DNA from: an uncultured Coprococcus sp.
Lineage (GTDB): Bacteria > Bacillota > Clostridia > Lachnospirales > Lachnospiraceae
Direction of reading: 5' to 3'
NCBI GenBank assembly: GCA_900557435.1
Contig: USSH01000043.1
Location: 1 to 12,005, forward strand
Length of the DNA: 12,005 nucleotides
In this document: piece after piece, positions 6,616 through 12,005 of the stretch
Layout: every line of letters starts with the position of its first letter
Numbering within the stretch: the stretch's first letter is position 1
Notes under the pieces: model-generated
The model's input: only the letters and a program-made list of their open reading frames with translations
The model's database searches: none
What the model was told of the DNA's origin: nothing
Translations under genes and position numbers: made by a program

Positions 6616-7536
6616 CTATTTATTAAAATCCGATACCACCCTTATGGCAGCATCTGCAAGAATTATTCCTGATGACTTTGGCGAGAGTTTTCCGGGAATC
6701 CCCAAACTGTGTCTGTAAGGTATTTCGTGCTCCTTACAATATTCAAAATCCACTCCGCCCGGCATTGACGCAATGTCTGTTACCACTGCCCCTTTGCAAA
6801 GCTGTGATAATATGTCATCGCACACAACCCTTGCAGGCACTGTGTTAAAGCAGAAATCCACCTCTGCAAGAACGTGACTGTATATCGGTATGTCCTCAAA
6901 TGACATTACCTTATATCCACACAGCGCCGCGTCATTTCTCTGCTTTGGTCGTCTTGCCATGATGATGACATCAGCTCCCCACGCAGCAAGTCTCTTTGCC
7001 AGCGGCTTTGCGCATTTGCCAAATCCCGTCACAAGACAGAGGCTGCCATCAATATTCACATCGGACAGCGATTCAGCATCACATATAGCTCCTTCCGCTG
7101 TGACGATGGCATTTTTTTCAGCCACCTCATCATCAGCGAGAAAATCAAATACATAAGGGCCTGATTCATTTTCATTTGGCATATATTTGTCGATACCTCC
7201 GCCAAACACCATGTCAAATTCACCGCTGCACTCAAGAACACTGCTGACTGTGAGAAGGGTTCTTCCATTTATGAATTCGCCATCCCTAGTGACCGGAACC
7301 GGAAGTATGATCGCCTTAAGTCCTGTTCCGGATGGTGATGCGCATTCCCCTTCTATAAGTCTTCTAAATCCTACTCCGGACGCCCCGGATATGATGGTGA
7401 CCGGCGAATGTCTGAGCAGATCGGCATCATATGGATCAAAATGAAACACATTGTATCCTTTTTCAGCTAGTGTCAGCGACATATAACAGCTTCTTCTATC
7501 ACCGCCAACCACATAGTATACACAATCCATATCCAT
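6616..7536 (-). CDS. dpsA: Dipicolinate synthase subunit A
   Basis: 306 residues, close to the roughly 297 of B. subtilis SpoVFA. It is the NAD(P)-dependent dehydrogenase-like subunit of dipicolinate synthase. The N-terminal domain begins VYYVVGGDRRSCYMSLTLAEKG (residues 6-27 region), with the GGDRR motif of the family. NAIVTAEGAI (142-151) precedes a Rossmann dinucleotide-binding site, LVTGFGKCAKPLAKRLAAWG (168-187). VTDIASMPGGVDF and a C-terminal LGIPGKLSPKSSG are also family-typical. The start at 7536 gives MDMD; an alternative ATG two codons in (7530) cannot be excluded. AAGGGCGGTG (7546-7555) is the likely SD. A sigma-K-like promoter lies directly upstream, matching mother-cell expression of spoVF in Bacillus. 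Confidence 0.95.
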   Translation of the reverse strand: MDMDCVYYVVGGDRRSCYMSLTLAEKGYNVFHFDPYDADLLRHSPVTIISGASGVGFRRLIEGECASPSGTGLKAIILPVPVTRDGEFINGRTLLTVSSVLECSGEFDMVFGGGIDKYMPNENESGPYVFDFLADDEVAEKNAIVTAEGAICDAESLSDVNIDGSLCLVTGFGKCAKPLAKRLAAWGADVIIMARRPKQRNDAALCGYKVMSFEDIPIYSHVLAEVDFCFNTVPARVVCDDILSQLCKGAVVTDIASMPGGVDFEYCKEHEIPYRHSLGIPGKLSPKSSGIILADAAIRVVSDFNK

Positions 7537-7570
7537 ACTCTAGTGCACCGCCCTTATATCATTGATAATT

Positions 7571-7598
7571 TAATATATGCCTGATAGGATCAAATGTT
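7571..7598 (-). promoter_or_regulatory. Sigma-K-type promoter of dpsA-dpsB
   Basis: The -10 CATATATTA (7571-7579) fits the sigma-K consensus CATAnnnTA at every fixed base. Sixteen bases upstream is the AC of AACA (7595-7598), as in the -35 consensus. The -35 overlaps the TAA stop of the carboxypeptidase gene. Expected start is near 7564, just ahead of the dpsA SD. spoVF is a known sigma-K target in B. subtilis, so motif and gene function agree. Confidence 0.7.
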
Positions 7599-8913
7599 AC
7601 ATCGCTGCACGTCTAAAAACCTTCAATATTTCATCCATAAAACAAACGTCAGTTTTCTTTTCCGCCGCCGTGACTGGAACAATATCTATAAGCTCCCTGC
7701 CTCTGTACACAAGTAAGCTTCCGACAACTTCCCCACTGTACACTGGAGCATTGACTGAATCTGCAACATTGTACACATATCGTATGTCATCGTCCTTTCC
7801 CTCTGTGTCGCTAGATTCCACTACAATCCCCGACAGATTACACTTTGTGCAAATGTTTCCCGGTTTTGCCGATTTGGATGAATAATTTACAGTAATATTC
7901 GGAGATTCAGGAGCATTCAGCTCTATATATTCCGCGTGTTCTCCCGCATATGACAACAGAGTTTTTGAATCCTTCCATTTATAAGTCTTGTTGCCCGGCC
8001 AGCCGCAGCCCAGAAGCGACCATATATATGTATGTCCATTCTTATTTGCCGCACCCACATAGCAATATCCTGCATCGCAGGTGAATCCGGTCTTCCCGGA
8101 CAGAGCTTCACTTGACATATTGAGAAACGCGTTGTGATTTACACACAATAAAGTCCTGTCGCCACTTTTCTCCGCAAACGCATGTGATGGTGACTGGGTG
8201 ATCTTCAGGAACATATCTCTTTCGGGCGATACAAGAATGCAATATCTCATTATCCGGGCCAGATCATCCGCCGATGTCCCATGCACCCCTGAATCATCCT
8301 GTGCATCAAGTCCATTTGGCGTTATAAAGTATGTAGAATGACAACCTATCTCTCTTGCCTTCCGGTTCATCATATCTGCAAATGCTTCCACAGAGCCTCC
8401 TATATGCTCAGCAATTATCACTGCGGCATCATTGTAGCTCTCAAGCATCATAGCGTATAACATATCCTCCAGTGTATAACTTTCCCCCTCCCGGGCTCCT
8501 AGTCTTACTTCCGGCTGCTTTGCAGCATATGATGAAACTGCCACCGCATCCCTCAAATCCCCACATTCCAAAGCTAGTATGCATGTGAGTATTTTGGTTG
8601 TACTTGCATTCGGTCTGTGCTCATCTGCATTCTTTTCGTATAGGGTATCTCCGGTCTCCCCATCTATAAGAACTGCATTTTTAGCATACAACTGCAGATC
8701 TCCATCTGTTGCGGAAACTTTCGCAAAATCAGTCACACTCATAGTTTTATTGTCTATGCTTTTATCTTCCGTACACTCATCGTCTATGGATTCAGCGCAA
8801 CTTGTCGATGTTGTTGTATCCTGCTGCATCCCACATATAGTCACTCCGAGTATCACAGCCATGATCACTAGGCATGACTTAATATTTATTTTTCCACCTG
8901 ACAGCCTATACAT
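7597..8913 (-). CDS. Secreted D-alanyl-D-alanine carboxypeptidase (DacB/DacF-type low-molecular-weight penicillin-binding protein)
   Basis: 438 residues. It removes the terminal D-Ala of peptidoglycan pentapeptides outside the membrane, limiting cross-linking. All three serine-peptidase S11 motifs are present: STTK with nucleophile S104 and K107, SYN at 159-161, and KTG at 274-276. A hydrophobic segment at about 13-28 is a signal peptide or anchor. Residues 32-70 are a low-complexity Ser/Thr/Asp linker. The part after about 345 fits the PBP5 C-terminal beta domain, and the last residues (EILKVFRRAAM) may be an amphipathic membrane anchor. Start 8913 has AAAAAGGA (8919-8926) 5 bases upstream. 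It lies between scpB and dpsAB. In B. subtilis dacB follows ypuG-ypuH(scpAB)-ypuI, so a spore-cortex DacB role is plausible but not proven; a vegetative DacA role is the alternative. I see no clear promoter in the 100 bases upstream. Confidence 0.92.
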   Translation of the reverse strand: MYRLSGGKINIKSCLVIMAVILGVTICGMQQDTTTSTSCAESIDDECTEDKSIDNKTMSVTDFAKVSATDGDLQLYAKNAVLIDGETGDTLYEKNADEHRPNASTTKILTCILALECGDLRDAVAVSSYAAKQPEVRLGAREGESYTLEDMLYAMMLESYNDAAVIIAEHIGGSVEAFADMMNRKAREIGCHSTYFITPNGLDAQDDSGVHGTSADDLARIMRYCILVSPERDMFLKITQSPSHAFAEKSGDRTLLCVNHNAFLNMSSEALSGKTGFTCDAGYCYVGAANKNGHTYIWSLLGCGWPGNKTYKWKDSKTLLSYAGEHAEYIELNAPESPNITVNYSSKSAKPGNICTKCNLSGIVVESSDTEGKDDDIRYVYNVADSVNAPVYSGEVVGSLLVYRGRELIDIVPVTAAEKKTDVCFMDEILKVFRRAAM

Positions 8914-9012
8914 ATTTTTCCTTTTTACTTGGTCTTGATATTATATTATTACGGCCGTGTAAAAATAACCGTCTGATGTTACATTTTTTGCATATAGAAG
9001 CATAAATGCATA

Positions 9013-9068
9013 AAAATCCATGTACGGCTCTGTGATATATTGTCACCAGCTCGCCGTGCATGGATTTT
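9013..9068 (-). terminator. Intrinsic terminator of the scpA-scpB operon
   Basis: A 16-bp stem pairs 9013-9028 with 9053-9068, all Watson-Crick except one G-U-type position, and a smaller GTGA/TCAC pairing lies in the loop. On the minus strand the stem ends in GGATTTTT. It lies 76 bases after the scpB stop and about 100 before the carboxypeptidase start. The plus-strand flank (TTTTCTT) is also T-rich, so it could work both ways. Confidence 0.8.
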
Positions 9069-9144
9069 CTTATATTTGTTTATACAATTTATATTCTTAT
9101 ATTGGTACGTGTTATATTCTTATTAGTGTACCTGAATATGTACA

Positions 9145-9858
9145 TCACTCCCCAGACGTTGTGTCAACGCTGAGTGTGAAGTCCGCTTCCTCTAATGCTT
9201 CCTTCTTGAAGTCCTCGATCTTATCAGGACTTATGACCGGAAGATCGCTTGTCGATGATACACCAAAGCACCTGAGAAACTCCTCAGTTGTTCCAAACAT
9301 GATCGGACGTCCCGGCGCATCAAGTCTTCCGACTTCCTGAACAAGATTGTACTCTATAAGCTTGTTGATGGCGTGCACGCAGGACACACCTCTTATCGCC
9401 TCGATCTCAGGTCTTGTGATCGGCTGCTTGTAGGCTATGATAGACAACGTCTCAAGCACAACATCTGTGAGAGAAAGTTTCTTCGGTATATTAACTATCT
9501 TGGCAAGTACACCATAGTACTCATTGCGTGTACAAAGCTGAAGAGATCCGTCGAGATCTATGATCTTGATTCCTCTGTCGCTATTATTGTAATTGAACAC
9601 AACTGTTTCAAGCTGCTTTACAAGCTTTTTCTTCTCCATTTCAAGAGCCGCGGCAAGTCTGTCCACAGAAACTGACTCTCCCAACGAAAAAAGAATTGCC
9701 TCAAGAGCTGATGTGAGATAATCGTCACTGTATTCTTTGTATTGCGGTTCATCAGATTCAATATCAGTATCTTCAACTGTCAAATCTTCTGTTTCCATAT
9801 TTTCTGTTGCTTTATCTTCACTCTGTATATTATTATTCTGCAAATCTTCGCTATTCAT
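9145..9858 (-). CDS. scpB: Segregation and condensation protein B, with an acidic N-terminal extension
   Basis: 237 residues against roughly 190-200 for typical ScpB. ScpB dimers bind ScpA and, with SMC, form the bacterial condensin that compacts and segregates chromosomes. The conserved double winged-helix core starts near residue 48 (LTSALEAILFSLGESVSVDR). It continues through LSLTDVVLETLSIIAYKQPI and TRPEIEAIRGV to LGRP-like RLDAPGRPIMFGTT and TEEFLRCFG. The first 47 residues are very rich in Asp and Glu, with almost no basic residues, and are absent from ordinary homologues. GAGG (9864-9867) 5 bases before ATG 9858 supports the long start; a later in-frame Met at residue 21 has no better site. 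The gap to scpA is 16 bp, so they form one operon. Confidence 0.95.
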   Translation of the reverse strand: MNSEDLQNNNIQSEDKATENMETEDLTVEDTDIESDEPQYKEYSDDYLTSALEAILFSLGESVSVDRLAAALEMEKKKLVKQLETVVFNYNNSDRGIKIIDLDGSLQLCTRNEYYGVLAKIVNIPKKLSLTDVVLETLSIIAYKQPITRPEIEAIRGVSCVHAINKLIEYNLVQEVGRLDAPGRPIMFGTTEEFLRCFGVSSTSDLPVISPDKIEDFKKEALEEADFTLSVDTTSGE

Positions 9859-9874
9859 CGCTACCTCATCTCAA

Positions 9875-10633
9875 CTATATTGTATCAAGAGAATCTATGA
9901 CTATCTCCCCAAATATCTCTTCCTGCTTTATTGTTATAGCACCTATCTTCATAAGCTCCAGAATCGCAAGGAAAGTAACTATAACATTCATCTTAGATGC
10001 CTGCATCTCAAGCAGAGTCCTGAAATTTATCCCTTCAAGACCTCTTACCTGTTCTCTGACCTCAGCCATCTTCTCCTCAAGGGATATCTCCTCCCTCTCA
10101 ATCTCTTTAAACTTGCTTCGTATCGGATCGACTTTGTCCACCTGCTTACGCATAACGGACTTAAATATCTCATTCAATTTCTGCAAATCTATATCTGCCT
10201 TTGAAATAAGTTCAAACGGATCAACCTCTTGCTTGACGTTCTTAACCTCTGCAGGAATTGTCGCTTTCTTGAAAAACGACTTATTTCCCTCAAGCTCCAG
10301 ATCCTTAAGTTCACTCGCCGCATATTTGTACATCTTGTACTCAAGCAGTCTTCTGACAAGTTCCTCTCGTGGATCTTCCTCGTCGTCCTCTACATCCTCA
10401 TCCTTAGGCAAAAGCATCTTAGACTTTATCTTGATGAGAGTAGCTGCCATAACAAGGAACTCACTCATAACATCAAGATCCTCTTCCTCCATATTGTTCA
10501 CATATTCCAGATACTGTTCCGTGATAGTAACAATAGGTATGTCATATATATTAACTTTATTCTTTTCAATCAAATGCAACAGAAGATCCAACGGACCCTC
10601 AAATACATTCAGCTTTACATCTATCGCTGACAT
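9875..10633 (-). CDS. scpA: Segregation and condensation protein A (kleisin)
   Basis: 252 residues from ATG 10633, matching the usual 250 or so. ScpA is the kleisin bridging the SMC heads and binding ScpB. The N-terminal SMC-neck helix starts MSAIDVKLNVFEGPLDLLLH, followed by LIEKNKVNIYDIPI and ITEQYLEY. A central acidic linker (about 76-90) and a C-terminal winged helix (TFLAILELMKIGAI, then FGEIVI) complete the fold. The frame is open for 22 more codons upstream (ATG 10699), but I reject that start: it lacks an SD, its codons are the spoIVA terminator hairpin, and homologues begin at MSAIDVKL or similar. Confidence 0.95.
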   Translation of the reverse strand: MSAIDVKLNVFEGPLDLLLHLIEKNKVNIYDIPIVTITEQYLEYVNNMEEEDLDVMSEFLVMAATLIKIKSKMLLPKDEDVEDDEEDPREELVRRLLEYKMYKYAASELKDLELEGNKSFFKKATIPAEVKNVKQEVDPFELISKADIDLQKLNEIFKSVMRKQVDKVDPIRSKFKEIEREEISLEEKMAEVREQVRGLEGINFRTLLEMQASKMNVIVTFLAILELMKIGAITIKQEEIFGEIVIDSLDTI

Positions 10634-10641
10634 ATGCACGT

Positions 10642-10645
10642 CCTC
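10642..10645 (-). promoter_or_regulatory. scpA: Shine-Dalgarno site that fixes the scpA start
   Basis: GAGG within AAAGAGGA lies 8 bases before ATG 10633. The longer-ORF ATG at 10699 is preceded by TATGTTAAA, with no complementarity to 16S rRNA. Confidence 0.7.
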
Positions 10646-10664
10646 TTTCAGTTTCCCATAACTA

Positions 10665-10702
10665 AAAATGTCCAAGGCATCCCCGGACACCTTAGACATT
10701 TT
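10665..10702 (-). terminator. Intrinsic terminator of spoIVA
   Basis: A 13-bp stem pairs 10690-10702 with 10665-10677, with a single U-G wobble and a 12-base loop. On the minus strand it is followed by five T (GGACATTTTTAG). It lies 28 bases after the spoIVA stop and ends 31 bases before the scpA start. Confidence 0.8.
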
Positions 10703-10727
10703 AACATAGCAGAGTATAAATATGCAA
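10698..10727 (-). promoter_or_regulatory. Possible scpAB promoter overlapping the spoIVA terminator
   Basis: TTGCAT (10722-10727) and TAAAAT (10698-10703) are 18 bases apart. If real, transcription would start within the 5' arm or loop of the spoIVA terminator, giving scpAB a vegetative promoter in very little space. The -35 is a moderate match, and no better candidate is visible between spoIVA and scpA. Confidence 0.3.
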
Positions 10728-10729
10728 TC

Positions 10730-12005
10730 TTATATTATTATGCACACCATTCCACCATTTCCATCATTGACAATCTTCTCCATCGTGTTTTGAAGCTTCT
10801 GCTGACTCTCCGTGCCTATCTTGCTCACCTTATTATTCAGTCCATCATCAACAAGCTGCTCTATAGTTTTGCCAAATATATTTACGCCCCACATATCGTC
10901 ACCGTCACTGTTGTCTGATATATAAGTGATAAGGTCATCTGCCTGCTCCTTGCTTCCAACGAGAGGCATGATTTCCGTGGTTATATTTGCCTTGATCATA
11001 TTTACTGATGGCGCATTTGCTGTGATTCTGACACCAAACTTGCCTCCGGTCTTAATAACCTCAGGTGTGCCAAGTTGAATATTATTTTTTTCAGGCATAA
11101 CGAGCCCATATCCCTTAGAATTCACCTGTTCGAGTGCCTCCATGACATTTCCACAATATTTTTTGTTGGCTGACATTGACTTGAGTTCAGTTATGAAATC
11201 ATATTCATTGTTTATCTCTGTTCCCATCATATCCGACAGCATCTGATAATAATAACTGCTATGTATATCAACACTTATATTTATCTTGCCATCAGCCATA
11301 TTTATGTTGTCACATTTATATTTTTTCACATGAACATTTTCAGGGAATATCATCCCTGCTATGTCCCTAAGGTAGTTTACAACCGAATTGATCTGCACAG
11401 CATCACATATTATGCTATTTTTCACTTCGTTGTCATCATCCACAACCTCCAACCACTTAGGAATGTCAAAATAGATCGCAGTCACCGGAAAGCTCATCAA
11501 AAGCTCCCTGAATATGTATGTAATGTCTGAATCCCTAAGCTGTTCAACATTAACCGGAATAACGCTTGCCCCATATGTATCACTCATCTCTTCCGCAAGC
11601 GCTCTAGCCTGATTTCCTGATGGTTTATCCGTATTCAAAATAACGACAAATGGTTTTCCAAGACTTTTCAACTCCTCAATGGTCTTCTTCTCGGCTTCTA
11701 TGTAACTTTCTCTTGGCAGTTCACCGAAACTGCCATCAGTTGTAACGACTATTCCTACTGTAGAGTGATTGGTTATCACCTTGTTTGTTCCTATCTCTGC
11801 TGCTTTTGAGAACGGTATGTCATATTCGTACCACGGGGTCCTGACCATTCTCTCTTTACCATCCTCAAACTGTCCCTCGGCATCTTTAACAACGTACCCC
11901 ACGCAATCTATCATCTTAACCTTCATATCAATGTTTTCTCCCACATTGATATGTACAGCATCCTTTGGTATAAACTTGGGTTCCGTCGTCATGATTGTTT
12001 TTCCA
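10730..12005 (-). CDS. spoIVA: Stage IV sporulation protein A (spore coat base ATPase), N-terminus cut by window edge
   Basis: 424 codons are visible to the window edge. The full protein is usually about 490 residues, so roughly 68 N-terminal residues, including the Walker A loop, lie outside. SpoIVA is a GTPase-related ATPase that polymerises on the forespore outer membrane as the basement layer of the coat. The first visible residues, GKTIMTTEPKFIPKDA, match the B. subtilis segment carrying the sensor threonines T70/T71, both kept here. A Walker-B-like MIDCVGY, TPWYEYDIPFSKAAEIGTNKVI, HSTVGIVVTTDGS, YIEAEKKTIEELKSLGKPF and NTDKPSGNQA follow. The C-terminus ends in NDGNGGMVCIII, like the membrane-targeting GSGGLIAIIL of Bacillus. 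The ATG at 11992 is internal and not the start. The promoter is outside the window. Confidence 0.97.
   Translation of the reverse strand, partial: GKTIMTTEPKFIPKDAVHINVGENIDMKVKMIDCVGYVVKDAEGQFEDGKERMVRTPWYEYDIPFSKAAEIGTNKVITNHSTVGIVVTTDGSFGELPRESYIEAEKKTIEELKSLGKPFVVILNTDKPSGNQARALAEEMSDTYGASVIPVNVEQLRDSDITYIFRELLMSFPVTAIYFDIPKWLEVVDDDNEVKNSIICDAVQINSVVNYLRDIAGMIFPENVHVKKYKCDNINMADGKINISVDIHSSYYYQMLSDMMGTEINNEYDFITELKSMSANKKYCGNVMEALEQVNSKGYGLVMPEKNNIQLGTPEVIKTGGKFGVRITANAPSVNMIKANITTEIMPLVGSKEQADDLITYISDNSDGDDMWGVNIFGKTIEQLVDDGLNNKVSKIGTESQQKLQNTMEKIVNDGNGGMVCIII

Noticed and set aside
8951..8958. ACGGCCGT palindrome upstream of the carboxypeptidase gene as an operator
   Set aside because: It is only 8 bp and occurs once, with no clear promoter around it. 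I also looked for sigma-F/G-type and sigma-A promoters in 8914-9012 and found none convincing.
9807..10661. Long plus-strand open frame (284 codons) opposite scpA
   Set aside because: It is the antisense shadow of scpA and the start of scpB, Ser/Leu/Ile-rich with no SD or family motif, while the minus strand gives clear ScpA and ScpB proteins.
10634..10699. N-terminal extension of ScpA from ATG 10699
   Set aside because: It coincides with the spoIVA terminator stem and has no SD. Family members begin at the later Met.
11990..11992. ATG at 11992 as the start of spoIVA
   Set aside because: The frame stays open to the window edge, and the preceding codons encode GKTI, matching the conserved GKTIMTTEP of SpoIVA. 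It is an internal Met of a truncated gene.

Overview
The window looks like a chromosomal segment of a spore-forming, Gram-positive Clostridia member, most likely Lachnospiraceae. The basis is a partial spoIVA, both dipicolinate synthase subunits, purine-rich Shine-Dalgarno (SD) sites, moderately low GC, and a giant secreted protein built of GLUG and Ig-like repeats of the kind common in gut Lachnospiraceae. Genus and species cannot be fixed from the sequence alone. Every gene I can support is on the minus strand, so the window reads from right to left.

Right half (about 6021-12005), a sporulation and chromosome block: spoIVA (5' end cut by the window edge) ends in a strong intrinsic terminator. 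It is followed by scpA-scpB (condensin accessory subunits, 16 bp apart), a second strong terminator, a secreted D-Ala-D-Ala carboxypeptidase, and dpsA-dpsB (13 bp apart, dipicolinate synthase). A near-perfect sigma-K-type promoter overlaps the carboxypeptidase stop codon and would drive dpsAB in the mother cell. SpoIVA (coat base), the carboxypeptidase (possibly cortex) and DpsAB (core dipicolinate) serve successive spore layers. The scpA-scpB-carboxypeptidase order recalls the ypuG-ypuH-ypuI-dacB region of Bacillus subtilis.

Left half (about 1-6020), an accessory block: first a small HipB/Y4mF-type XRE regulator, preceded by four operator-like dyads with centres 41-42 bp apart. One dyad lies inside the spacer of its promoter. 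The toxin partner that should follow is gone: I see only a seven-codon overlapping start and a roughly 40-codon tail resembling a HipA C-terminus. A terminator follows, and directly against it is a sigma-A-like promoter with an 8+11+8 palindrome at the expected start site. This drives a TetR-family regulator that is probably co-transcribed with a secreted protein of at least 1537 residues, whose 3' end lies beyond position 1.

I found no tRNA, rRNA, CRISPR array, insertion sequence or phage gene. The most interesting structures are the four-operator array in front of an orphan antitoxin-like regulator, the TetR/palindrome/giant surface protein unit, the sigma-K promoter embedded in a stop codon, and evidence that scpA starts 66 bases inside its longest ORF because the preceding region is the spoIVA terminator. 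None of these amounts to a demonstrated new system.
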